64,000 nt of DNA from Cinnamomum chago (lineage: Eukaryota > Streptophyta > Magnoliopsida > Laurales > Lauraceae). Where the stretch lies: positions 124,533,001 through 124,597,000 of the forward strand of contig CP142453.1 of the NCBI GenBank assembly GCA_038049695.1. The letters run 5' to 3'. Position numbers and translations under genes: made by a program. Numbering within the stretch: the stretch's first letter is position 1; each line of letters opens with the position of its first letter. Below are positions 11,452 through 22,390 of the stretch, piece after piece. The notes beneath the pieces were generated by a model that was not told where the DNA came from, searched no databases, and was given only the letters and a program-made list of their open reading frames with translations.

Positions 11452-13718
11452 TTAAAGATACGTCTGCTCACCTTCTTCTATATTGGATGTCATAGAAGTG
11501 TTCAAATTCATGGAAGAAATTGCTCTTTCTGCAGCCTCTATTGCAGCTTTGACAATACTATCGTCTGTAGATGAGGATGGTCTCACATCATTGACTTGGC
11601 ATGCTGTAGTAATCTCGTGAGAGCTATTTGCATTAGAACACTGACCACCCATGCCACAGGCGGGCATTGAAGGGCATCGAGCAACCAAGCAATGGCAGCA
11701 GCATGTGGAGCAATAGGAGAAATGGCCAGGATAGGAGGTCTGAAGTGTAGGGAGATGTTCCTGGGAAGCAGCACAACATGCATTCCATCGCAGACAAGAA
11801 CCAGAACCTTCAGCAAAGGTTTGGCAATCCCAACAACGTGCTTGATGAAGTTGACGTAAAACCTTTTGCCTCTGCTCCTCAATCTCATAGTACTGGCTTA
11901 GTAATTGGCTGTACTCCACACCTTGTGATTCAGTATGACCCTCGAAAGTAGTTTCTCGCACAGCAGGGGCACTTGAATGCTTGTGAGACTCTGATACAGA
12001 AAATTCTGCACCAAGTTGATCATTTTGAATTGATGGAAGTCCATTAGATGCTCCAGTATTATATGAGGATAGGCACAACTCTGTCACACTGTTTCATAAA
12101 TAATAGATGTTATTATTTGGTTCCATATTTCTTTGCAAAAGGAACAGCAAAGAACATGAGCCAGTAGATAATAAGATAATTTTAGTATGATAACATTGAT
12201 AAAATGATGTTATAGAACATCAAAATGTCTGTGCAACGAGAAGACAAATAATGCAATATTTCTCCAAATAACTTTATACCACCTTCATGGTAATCACCTC
12301 CAGACTCAGTTTCATCGAGAAATTATTTAATCCTAACACATGATCACTATAGGTGGGGCCCACCATTTTGTCAGCCAGACCCCAAGGTCCCCTCGTGCAT
12401 GAGGATGCACCGAAAAGTTTCCAGACTGGTCATAAATTTAGATATCTCTGTTGACATTGAATGCATTCTCTTAATAAATAATCAAGGTAACAATTCCGTT
12501 CCAATAGGTGATCATTCACTATATAGAAGCAGATCTATATGCTCGTGAAATGTTACTTAAAAACAATTGCCAAATGAATACCTACGCAACAAATGGGGGA
12601 CTTGGGTATTATGCTGGATGCTGATAATTTGAACACCTGACAATAGTTTCAGAGAAAAATTGTAGGAAGAGATAAATCCACATTATGGTGTGACTTAAAA
12701 TTTCTTAGGGCCCATTTGCCCACTTTTTATTGATTTCAAGGGAATTCGTAATAAAGGGTGGTTTTTTACCAGAGTCATGAAGAGGCCAAGTGTGAATGGT
12801 CTAAGGTGGAGATGTAGATGGGACCATCACTTTCCTCGTACTTAATTTACTACAGTGATGGGTTAGTAATCATTTTCTATGAGGAGGATAATACTTGAGG
12901 CTAGTTTGCCTACTCAGTATCGAATTCCTAGATATTCACCCAAAAAAGGAAGTTCTAATGAAGGAGTACTAGGGAGGTGACAAGTGAAGAGCCCAAGGTG
13001 GAAATGTAGATGGGACTTATCACTTTCCTAGGATTTGAGTTAGGAGGGCAATGGACCTTCAATTCTTCACTTTTAGTTAGCCCCTTTAATCCAACAGAAC
13101 TATCTTAGAAACCCTGGGAATTCAAAGGCGATCAAATGAAAGGGTCCTTGTGGTTCCCCTCTTCCTTTTTTCAGCAGAATCCTGCAATTTTTCCTAGGCT
13201 TTTAAGTAGCATGTTTTCTAAGAAATCACGATATTCCAAGCACTAGGAATCTCCATGAAAATTTCGTACTTTTTTTTACCCTATACGATCTTTCTCTTGT
13301 TTGCCCACCTTAAATCACAAAGTTTCCACTGTTTGGCGGGTGAATACAAGTAAATCGATTTTTCGCAATTGAGATTGAGACTAATTAAACCTCGCTGCAG
13401 GGAGGAAGATACAAGTTATTAAAAAAAAAAGGGCTTACCTCTTATTAGTTAGAGTCGTCTCATACTCATTCGCACGATTCGTGACTTCTTCTTCTTCTCC
13501 TCCTTTCCTGGAAGAACTTTCCCCGTGCGTTTTGTGATCCACTTTCTGGAAGTTGGATTCCATTTAAACTGATTAGAAAACAGCGGAGAAATTCAAGCCA
13601 CGTAGAGAGAGAGAGAGAGAGAGAGAGTATGAATGAAGGAAACCTGGTATTTGGTGATGGCGTTTTCGAAAGCTTTGATGAGAGCTGAATCGTCCCAAAG
13701 GTCTGTATCTTTTCCCAT
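11452..13718 (-). CDS. Survival motor neuron (SMN)-like protein
   Basis: Three exons on the minus strand, 13718-13644, 13545-13439 and 12088-11452, join with GT-AG sites and matching phases into 272 codons. Residues 4-23 (DTDLWDDSALIKAFENAITK) match the Gemin2-binding box that opens SMN proteins. In animals and yeasts SMN builds Sm rings on spliceosomal snRNAs in the cytoplasm; the same role in this plant is inference. No Tudor domain is recognisable. The middle (about 130-150, SQYYEIEEQRQKVLRQLHQA) is helical and charged. It is followed by a Cys/His-rich segment with CWDC, CCAA and CSTCCCHC, and then a helical C-terminus. The YxxG oligomerisation box of animal SMN is not evident. Intron 1 is only 99 bp and contains a (CT)12 tract; intron 2 is 1.35 kb. 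The ATG is the first in frame with the conserved box. The fit to SMN rests mainly on the N-terminal box. Confidence 0.78.
13604..13627. repeat. (GA)n microsatellite in intron 1 of the SMN-like gene
   Basis: Perfect GA run. On the gene's strand it is a (CT)12 tract that fills much of the 99-bp intron and starts about 16 bp from the 5' splice site. Length changes here could affect splicing of a very short intron. Confidence 0.9.
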
Positions 13719-13869
13719 TCCCCCTTCTTTCGAACAACAACAACGCCTCGATTTCTTTGTTTTGTTTCAGTTTCCCGCGGTCGGGAGTAGAGCTGCAAGA
13801 CAGCACTGACCTAACCTAACTGCACTCACTCTATAGGCCTTAGCACGCCCCGCGTGTTGCCTAAAAACG

Positions 13870-14890
13870 AATCCGGGTGTCAATGACCCAACTTACCAGT
13901 TGGTTCGGTGAAAAAATAAAAAATAAAAAATCCGATATCATCGTAAAACCGAATCGAACCGGCCGAACCGGGTGGTTCGGATCGATTTAAAGTAAATCGA
14001 TTTGGTTAACGGTTTGAAAATCATAAAAACTGCTAACATCGGTTGGTTATTAGTTTTCAGCCCACAGTTAACCGCTTAAACCGAACCGACCGTATGCAAT
14101 AACTTAAGTATTATTTTTTTACTATTTTAAGGTTTCGTTTTTTATTACTTTCATAGTTATATTCGACAACTCCATTCTCACATAAACTCAACAGTCAACA
14201 CTGCCTCAGCTGCATCTCCTCTAATCTCTCAAATGCCTTTTGATACTTCATTGCAGATGGAGCGATTACTGTACATGATGTTTTTCTTCCATCATAATTC
14301 CTATCTTGTTTCAATAAAGTTTTTATCAGAAGGCTGCACTCTTGAGAATGCTAGAAAAGTCAGTAGAACCTAACCTTTTGATGGTTGATTTTGGTCTCAC
14401 CTAACCAATGTGTTAAGAAACCTTCATTTTTTTAAAATACAGTGGGTTCTGATACACATTCCGTTTGTGTGCGACTTTTCTTGACATGAACTATTATTCT
14501 ATCGTAATTCAAAATGGTATCATGTGGAATGAATGTTTCACTGCAAGTTTTTTTTTTTTTTTTTGTGAGCTTGTGTTTAGTCTAAACTCTCTTTTTTTAA
14601 TAGAATTATTTTTTATATGCATTTGTACAGTCTGGAATGTCGGATTTTTATTTTTGCACTAAACATTGGAATAACCTCAAAGGACAGGATATCATCATTT
14701 TGAAATTTTCAATGTCTAATTTTCAAAAAAATAAAATAAATAACAACGGTTTAACCGACCGAACCAAACCAAACCGTTTGGTTCGGTTTAAGCCCTCTCC
14801 ATCGGTCAGATCAGATCGATTAATTAAAAAACTGACATGTTCGATTTGGTTGTTGGTTTTAGTGTTAAACCGATCTGAATCGCCCATGTG
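13870..14890. repeat. AACCGAACC-rich repeat region, probably a decayed hAT-like element
   Basis: Two clusters (about 13905-14100 and 14745-14885) are dense in AACCGAACC / GGTTCGGTT motifs in opposite orientations around an AT-rich core. The left edge reads GGGTGTCAATGACCCAAC, like many plant hAT termini. I could not find a matching right terminus or 8-bp duplication, so element borders are not established. Confidence 0.45.
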
Positions 14891-15832
14891 CTGATTTACT
14901 TAGCAGAGAAAAAATGTCTCTTTTGGAGTAATGGGACATGCCCTGATATGTTATTTTTTAGACGACTGAGATTTTCAATAGTTAGGACTTTGGCCCCATT
15001 ATTGCATTGGCTTTCTGATAATATAGTTTAAAAAGATGCTAGATTTTGTAAAACTTTAGTTAGAAAATTCATTAGTTACATGAGTGAAGCACCGTAGTAA
15101 GCCCCTCGGTTAAAGATCCAAGCCATTCAAAATGAATGCCCTCATTGTGTATTTTGGATATTTCCAAACTTTTCTCCGATGAGAGTTTCACCATAAAATT
15201 GGTCTTATGATGAACATGTGATCAATGATATAGAAGGTTTTGTTAATCATGTTATTCATTATATTATCAATCTCATGGTGGGAGTAAAATTTGAGAGTAT
15301 TCTATGCAACGCAGTCGTTGTGAGTGGCTCGAATTTTCAATAAGTGGGCCCAATTCCATCCTTAAATTTCAGAATTATCTAAGTTGGAGACTCAATGGCT
15401 CCAATCTGTTTGGGTGAATAGGTTTCATAGTTTGTTTGATTTGGGTAGAAGGACCCAATTGAAAGAATGACGAAAAATTCACACATTGTTTTTTTCTTTT
15501 TCTTTTCTTTTTTTTTTTCCAGCTTAGGGGGAGCAGGGGCCCTTAGCCCTCTAAAGAGGGGGACCTCGGGTGAGGTAGGAGACTCTCTGGTGAGGGAAGT
15601 AGACTTATGGTGAGGTATCTTTACATGCAGATTTGGAGTCTAGGTTTTCCTAACTTCTTCAAAAACGTTAGGAGCTTTTGACATTTTCCCTAGTGGGAAA
15701 ATATAGAATGAGAAATGAGCATAATTGGAAGCATTAGGGTTGGTATCAATGAGCTGGTTTGGACATCTACAAACGATGTTGTTGAGGAAAAAAAATTATG
15801 CAGTTGTAGATGGAAAAAAAGCGATAACAAAC
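14891..15832. other. Intergenic; no gene seen
   Basis: AT-rich spacer with a T-rich run near 15488-15520 and a G-rich patch near 15528-15620. No supported gene or RNA. Confidence 0.45.
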
Positions 15833-16169
15833 TGTTGTGATCTAGGATCTAAGAACACACAAAACAAGATCAATCACAAAAACCATCATGCATCACACAC
15901 ATGAACATAACGATTTTACATGATTTGGCAAGATTGCCTACGTCCATAGGAAAAAGAAATATCGTCTATTGTTATCTCCTTTTTAATTCCCAAGAGGCAG
16001 AGTTATGGAGCAATTGACATATAATCCCCGCTTTCTTCTAAGAAAGTCTTTATTAACTCTCAAGAAAATCCCATTCCAATTACCAAAATACCCTTAACAC
16101 TAATCCTCGGTCCTGGCTAACCCAGACGAACCAACCCGGCTAAAACGGAATACAAGACAAAACCCAACA
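15833..16169 (-). repeat. Copia-type LTR (probable 3' LTR, isolated)
   Basis: The segment is bounded by TG and CA on the plus strand (TGTTGTGATCTAGG ... AAACCCAACA). It is followed at once by ATCTCCACCTTCGC, which on the minus strand is the purine-rich AAGGTGGAGAT typical of a copia polypurine tract. It therefore looks like the 3' LTR of a minus-strand element. No partner LTR was found in the window. No recognisable pol domain follows in 16186-17253, so the rest of the element is lost or too decayed to read. Confidence 0.5.
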
Positions 16170-16185
16170 ATCTCCACCTTCGCTT

Positions 16186-17253
16186 GAATTTCGTAAATTT
16201 TGAATCCACCTTGAAGATATCTTCCATTGTCTTCATTTCGCACATATACGCCCCCCATGCCCGGGTGTACCTGCAATTGCTTCCTTTGACCCGAACACCC
16301 TTGTCTTGATCTTCCAAAATGCCTTCTATTTGTTGCCATCTTTGCATGCATTCTTGTAACACAATGATTCTTCACTTTCATCTATCAAGACAAAAGAGAC
16401 TTCTCCCAATTCGGATCTCACTGGAGCCTTGTGAATCCTTCATTCTTTGTCTTTATCCCACTGTTCTTCTCGTTAAACCTACAACTGTCCTTTTTTAGCA
16501 ATGGATTTTCATCCCTTGCATTGTGACATATCAGAACCCAATTGCCTTTTCTTTTTCGAGGAAATCATCTCCGTTCAGGCCTTCCTAGATTACCACCAGA
16601 TGATATCTCCATTTAGGTTGCAATCAAAGTGGCCCATCAAAACCAGTCTCTTTGTTCTCTGCAGCAACACGCGCATAATGCAGACTTTACTAAGAAACAA
16701 AAGTCTACTAATTAAACCAATATTTAAAATGAGTTTGGATTCTTGTTTCGCTGAAATAGGGAGATACGATTTCATCTTATCAAATTATGCCAATTGTATA
16801 AAATTTCATGCCAACTAATGCACCATCCTTAGAATGAAAAAAAAAGTATACATGACATTATTTGATAGGACGAAACAATGTTGAAACAGGGGATCCGGAC
16901 TCATATTTAATTAAATCATGTAAGCAAGCCCAAAATGGGCAAATAATACATCATTTGGAAGATTTCAGAGAGATCTTTTGAAAGCTATATAAAAATAGAG
17001 AATCTGATAGAGCATAAGAGGATATGACCTCAAAAGTAAAATAAATAAATAAAAGTCGAGCAATAAACTATTTTTTTTATCTAGATGCGACTTTTAATAA
17101 TATGAATCATTTAACCATTGCATTCTAAAGTTTGAAGATGTTTCAAACTTATATTATATATAAAAAAATCCCCAAAAGAATAATAAAAAGCTATGGCAGG
17201 TCAAATATAAGTACTCTTCATTTGAACCAGGTGTCAATCTCAAGGATGCCTAT
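16186..17253. other. Remnant DNA between two LTR elements; no gene seen
   Basis: The part next to the polypurine tract (16186-16830) may be internal sequence of the isolated LTR element. Small frames on both strands (16100-16381 -, 16501-16818 +) match no known domain. The remainder is AT-rich spacer. Confidence 0.4.
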
Positions 17254-17510
17254 TGTAACAATATCTCCACATGATTTCTTGTATTGAATTGGTTCGTCCA
17301 GATGATTTTCCTCGAGGACATGAAATATATTTATAATAAATTTTACAATTGATATTGATGTGAGAATATCAATCACAATCCTTTGATTGAGCTGTTACAA
17401 TAAATCAATGATTGTATATGCTATTTATAAGATAACAATATCCCTTAAACTAAGGAACTAATGGGCTGGCTTGCTGGACTAATTGAGATCATATCTCTAT
17501 GGCCTTATCA
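17254..17510 (-). repeat. 3' LTR of the copia element
   Basis: 257 bp bounded by TG...CA on the plus strand (TGTAACAATATC ... CCTTATCA). It pairs with 21879-22141. Confidence 0.9.
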
Positions 17511-20500
17511 CACCCCCTCAAATGCGGTGGGGCAGATGCAATAGTAAGTTTGGACCTCAGTAATTGAAACCTTGAAGATGATAATCCCTTTGTGAGAATA
17601 TCAGCCAACTGGTCTTTAGTTGACATGTACTGGACTTGAAGATCCTTTTTAGCTACTTTATCTCTGACAAAGTAAAAGTCTACTTCCACATGTTTGGTGC
17701 GGGCATGAAAGACAGGGTTAACACTTAGATAAGTAGCACCCACATTGTCACACCAAAGGATCGGTGGAGCCGATAAGTATAGCCCGAGTCCACCAAATAA
17801 GGATTGTAGCAAAGTTAATTCAGCAGCAGTATTGGCTAAGGCACGATAATCACTTTCAATACTTGATCGTGCAACTGCTTGTTGTTTCTTAGATTGCCAA
17901 GAAATTAAATTTGGCCCAAAAAATATTGGATACCCTCCTTGAGACTTTTTGTCATTAGGACATCCAGCCCAGTTTGCATCAGAGAAAGCTGATAATTGTG
18001 ATGAGTTGGAGCTGGATATTTGGATGCCATAAGATAATGTGTGTTTGAGATAGCGAAGAACTCTCTTGACCATGCTCCAATGTTCATCAGTGGAGTTTTG
18101 CATGAATTGGGAAGCCTTATTGACTGCAAAGGAAATGCCTGGCCTTGTAATTGTAGCATATTGTAGTGCACCAACTGTTTGTCTATATAAGGTTGGGTTG
18201 CCCATAGAGGTCCCACTTAGTATAAATAATTTGCAATTTGATGAAATTGGTGTAGTAATAGGTTTGGCACCATCCATCTTAGTACATTGCAACAAGTCCA
18301 GAATATATTTTTGTTGACTGAGATGTAAGCCATTTTTATAAGGAAGAACTTCCACTCCCAAGAAATAATGCAACGATCCTAGATCATTTATGGCGAATTC
18401 TTGTCCAAGATGAGTCAGCAGAGTAGAGAGAGAGACCTTGGAGTGTTACCTGGTATGATGATATCATCAACATAAACCAGTAGGTAAATGACCACTCTGT
18501 TTTGTTTGTAGATGAACAGTGATGTGTCTATTTTTGAAGCAATGAAGCCCAATTCCTCAAGGAATAAACTTAGCCTTTGAAACCAAGCTCGTGGAGCTTG
18601 TTTAAGTCCATAAAGAGGTTTTTTTAGCAAACAAACATGATGAGGATGACGTTCATCAATGAACCCAGGTGGTTGTGCCATAAATATTTCTTCATGTAGA
18701 TAGCCATGAAGAAAGGCATTATGGACGTCTAATTGCCGTAGAGGCCATTTCTTCGAAAAAGCAATGGAAATGAATGTACGAATTGTAGTTGGTTTCACCA
18801 CTAGACTGAAGGTATCTGCATAGTCAATACCTTCTTATTGACTGTAGCCTCTAGCTACTAAGCGTGCTTTGTAGTGTTCCATTGTTCCATCCGCATGCCG
18901 CTTAATTTTTAAAGATCCATTTGCAGCCCACTACTTTCCAATTAATAGGAAGTGATGTGAGAACCCAAGTGCCATTACAGATTAGAGTATTAAATTTTGA
19001 TACCATAGCATTTCTCCAATGAGAGTGTTGGACTGCCTGTGTGAAGCATGTAGGCTCATCATCCACAAGTCCCGTAACTGTAGCTGCCTCAATTGGATAC
19101 CGGCTTGCCAACAAAATTTTTTACTGTGGAATTCCATCATTAAGTCTGGTAACCATTGAATGGGTATTGGTATGTGGGGCCACTAATTTTGATGAAATAG
19201 TTTTAGGTGGTGGTACATGGATTGGCAGTCCAAGGGATGCTAATTGAGGTGAACTGAGGAATGATGTCGATGGAGTAGGGGCTGGTTGTGATTTGGAGTT
19301 TATTGCACTTGCATTTGGATTATGCATACTAGGTGGCACTGATGGAACATGTTGGATAGATGGAGAATTGTTATGTGATGTAGAACTTGTAGCAGCAACA
19401 TGTGGCATGATGTTTGCTTTTTGAATGTTTTGATGCCATGTGGATTAACCAGAGGACTGATACTTAGTGAGCAAAGGAGGAACTGATGTGGGGCACAACA
19501 ATGGAGAGTTGGACAGTGTTGTGTTATGTTGAGATTTTGATTTAAAAGGAAACAAATCTTCAGCAAATATTACATGTCTACTAATGACAATCTTGTTATT
19601 GATCAAATTGAGACACTTATAGCCTTTGTGTTTAGAACTATACCCTAGGAAGATACATTGAGTGGACCTATGTTGCAGTTTGTGAGTATTGTAGGGCCTG
19701 AGTAGTGGGTAACAAGCACAACCAAAGACTTTAAGTAGGTTATAGTATGGTGAAATTCCAACCGATTTTTCCAGAGGTGTTGTATTGGCCAAAGTTGGGA
19801 TTGGTAATCTGTTGATGAGATAGACTGCCGCATCAAAGGCATGATGTCAATAGTGAAGAGGAACTTGGCCATGATCCATCAGGGCAAGGCCTGTTTCAAT
19901 GATATGTCGGTGTTTCTTCTCCGCAGCTCCATTCTGCTCATGAGTGTGTAGACAGGAAATTCGATGTGCAACACCACAAGACATCAAAAAATGAGATAGA
20001 GAGGGATATTCTCCTCCCCAATCATATTGTATTTGCTTCATTTTATGGCTAAATAAATTTTCTACTAACATTTTGAATTGCTTAAAAATAGGCAAAACAT
20101 CAGATTTATTGATCATTGGAAATATCCAAGTGGATTTTGTGAAATCATCAAGAAAATGCACATAATAGCGATGGCCATCACTAGAAATAACTGGTGAAGG
20201 TCTCCAAACATCAGAGTAAAGAAGCTCTAAATGAGTGGTTCTGGAATGTTGAGACTTGGAAAATGGTAACTTATGAGACTCCCGAAATTGACAAGCTTCA
20301 TAAACACCAAGCTCTTTATTGGAAAGTAAAGGTAAAGCATATTTATTAAGCACTAAATGGACGTTGCGAAGAGCAGGATGGCCCAATCGATTGTGCCACT
20401 GAGAAATCGATGCCTTTTCACCTAGAAGCGCCATTTTATTTGTGGTACCCAATGTATGAGAGGTGAAGTGATAGAGTCCTTGGCTAGTTGGTCTTTGAAG

Positions 20501-20760
20501 GAGGGTCTTCCTCGAAACCTGGTCCTTTATGAAAAAAGAGTCATGATGGAATTCAAAAAAGACATTATTATCTCGAGTGAGTTTATTAACAGAAAGTAAT
20601 TTTTTTTGTAATGGACGGAACATGCAAGATGTCATGAAGATGTAAAGAGTGAGAAGGGGTATGAATAATGGAATGTCAACATGTTGAATAGGCAAACCTG
20701 CATCATTCCCGACCTTCACTGCATCATTGCCATTGTAATCAGTGTGTATGGAGAGATTTG
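17489..20760 (-). pseudogene. Copia pol remnant (protease, integrase, RT, RNase H)
   Basis: Reading down the minus strand, a protease site lies near 20795 but reads NFGATNH where copia proteases have an Asp-Ser/Thr-Gly triad, so the catalytic Asp is missing. The integrase block (20719-19847) has the GAG-pre-integrase motif WHNRLGHPALRNVH and the D-D-E core (SDVW, YDWGGEY, GAAEKKHRH). The RT is split over 19114-18902 and 18801-18415, with LYGLKQAPRAW and the active-site YVDD. RNase H lies in 18373-17489 (SDANWAGC). Breaks occur near 19845, 19450-19400, 19120, 18900-18800 (stops) and 18430 (frameshift). It served as the element's replication polyprotein and is now a pseudogene. Confidence 0.9.
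17511..17524 (-). other. Polypurine tract of the copia element
   Basis: On the minus strand the bases just before the 3' LTR read GCATTTGAGGGGGTG, a purine-rich second-strand primer site in the expected position. Confidence 0.7.
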
Positions 20761-21781
20761 CTAGGTCAGGGGTGATGTGGTTAGTGGCCCCAAAGTTTGG
20801 ATACCATAGATCAGACGAATAGGACTGAGTTGCATATTGAGCATTTGGAGGCGCAATATTTGGTGCAAAGGCGTGGTTGAAGTGTTGATAACATTGAAGA
20901 GTAGTGTGCCCAATGCGATTACAGACCTGGCAAGTGGGTCTGTTTGAGGAGGAGCCAAACTGCTCATTGGTTTGGGGACGATTGTTAGGTTGCCCACGAC
21001 CTCGTCCTCCATTTTGAAATCATCCACGGCCTCTTCCATGAGAGTCACTTTTACCTCTATTAGATGGGGCAGATCCTTTGGTGGCAACATTTGCATCAAG
21101 GTTCTGAATATCCACATGTGCCCCATTGACACGAACTTCTTCATTGAGAAGAAGACCATGTAAGTCAGAGATACGAGGTTGATTATCACGTGTGGCGATG
21201 GAAGTGACAAAGGGACCATATTCAGATCCTAAACCACCAAGGATATAGAGTATCAGATCATCCTGATCATCTACAGGCTTAGATGCCATTGCAAGCTGAT
21301 CTGCAAAGGATTTGGCTTTTAGAAAAAAAAAATCAGACATGATGTCTGAACCCTTCTTAAGTTGATGTAGTTGCATGCGAGGTTGCATGATGCGAGCCTT
21401 GGAGGTGGATGCATAGGTGGCAGTCAAGTGATGCCAAACTTCATAGGAGGTGGAGAGCCCAACCACTTGGGCATGAGCTCCTTCTGTTAGAGAAGACAGA
21501 AGCCAGCTGAGCAGTAGCTAGTCTTGTCGAGACCAAGAGAGATATTCTGGATTAAGGACTGGTTCCACAGAGGTGTCTACTACTCCATCAGATGATTCAT
21601 GAGTATCAGTTGATATAAATAAGGGAGGGTAGGGCTTCGTACCATCAATAAAACCCAGGAGATTATGCCCTTTGAGAAGAGGCAAAAACTGTGATCTCCA
21701 TAGTAGGTAATTGGTTGGAGATAGTTTGATTGGCAGGAAGTGATGAACATTGGAAGAGAGAGTCTGCTGTGAATCTGCCAT
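20761..21781 (-). pseudogene. Copia gag remnant
   Basis: The likely start is the ATG at 21781-21779, about 90 bp inside the primer site. The frame opens with a UBN2/copia-type gag (NYLLWRSQFLPLL near residue 25), is broken by a stop near 21518, and resumes at 21466-21020 (SYEVWHHL, with helical gag sequence after it). After another frame change it shows a CCHC zinc knuckle, CQVCNRIGHTTLQC, near 20940-20900. The gag formed the particle that packages element RNA. Stops and frame changes make this copy non-functional. Confidence 0.85.
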
Positions 21782-21865
21782 GGCTGAGCAAAGAAGAAGA
21801 GCTTGCAAGTGAAAAGAAAAAAATGTAGAGCTGTATGAGCAAGGAAACGTTTGTAGCGTCCTTTC

Positions 21866-21878
21866 TACTCTGATACCA
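21866..21878 (-). other. Primer-binding site (tRNA-iMet type) of the copia element
   Basis: On the minus strand the bases directly after the 5' LTR read TGGTATCAGAGT, complementary to the 3' end of plant initiator tRNA-Met apart from the last base. This is the usual first-strand primer site of plant copia elements. Confidence 0.88.
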
Positions 21879-22141
21879 TGTATCAGTATCTCCACACGAT
21901 TTCTTGTATTGAATTGGTTCCTCAAGATGATTTTCCTTGAGGACATGAAGTATATTTATAATAGATTTTACAATTGATACAGATGTGAAAATATCAATCA
22001 CAATCCTTGAATTGAGTTGTTACAATAAATCAAAAATCAATGACTGTATATACTATTTATAAGATAACAATATCCCTTAAACTAAGGAATTGATGGGCTG
22101 GCTTGCTGGACTGATTGGACCGTATCTCTATGGCATTATCA
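21879..22141 (-). repeat. 5' LTR of the copia element
   Basis: 263 bp bounded by TG...CA (TGTATCAGTATC ... GCATTATCA on the plus strand). Relative to the other LTR it has a 6-bp insertion (AAAAATC-like) near 22030. It ends 249 bp upstream of the start codon of the plus-strand bark-storage-protein-like gene, and its own promoter faces away from that gene. Confidence 0.9.
22053..22062 (-). promoter_or_regulatory. Candidate TATA box in the copia 5' LTR
   Basis: Minus strand TTATAAATAG lies about 80 bp from the outer end of the LTR, a usual place for the element's promoter. It would drive transcription leftward. A second TATA-like stretch lies at 21951-21960. Confidence 0.35.
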
Positions 22142-22390
22142 CTTATTGACAGGCCACCTATTGACCGGTAAGAAATGACACCTCTTATCTCTAGAGCAAG
22201 GGGCCCATTTTTGGGGTACATTTTAGTTGAAAGTAAAATAGGAGGCCTTTCTTGAAAAACCCTAGACAAACTAATTATTGACAACTCCCAGTACATGGTA
22301 GTCTCCGTGTCAACGACCCAACTGCCCCTTTCTAACCTGCTTCTTATGCAGCAGTGTTAGTGCGGGCTGCGGCTGCTCCACTTCTCAGCC

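Larger units (their letters stand above)
17254..22141 (-). mobile_element. Full-length but decayed Ty1/copia retrotransposon
   Basis: This 4.9-kb element lies on the minus strand with two LTRs (17254-17510 and 21879-22141), a tRNA-iMet primer-binding site, a polypurine tract, and remnants of gag, protease, integrase, reverse transcriptase and RNase H in copia order. Flanking bases CCTAT (17249-17253) and CTTAT (22142-22146) are a 5-bp target duplication with one mismatch. By eye the LTRs differ at about 22-24 of 255 aligned sites plus a 6-bp indel, so insertion is old. Several frameshifts and stops show it is inactive. Confidence 0.92.
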
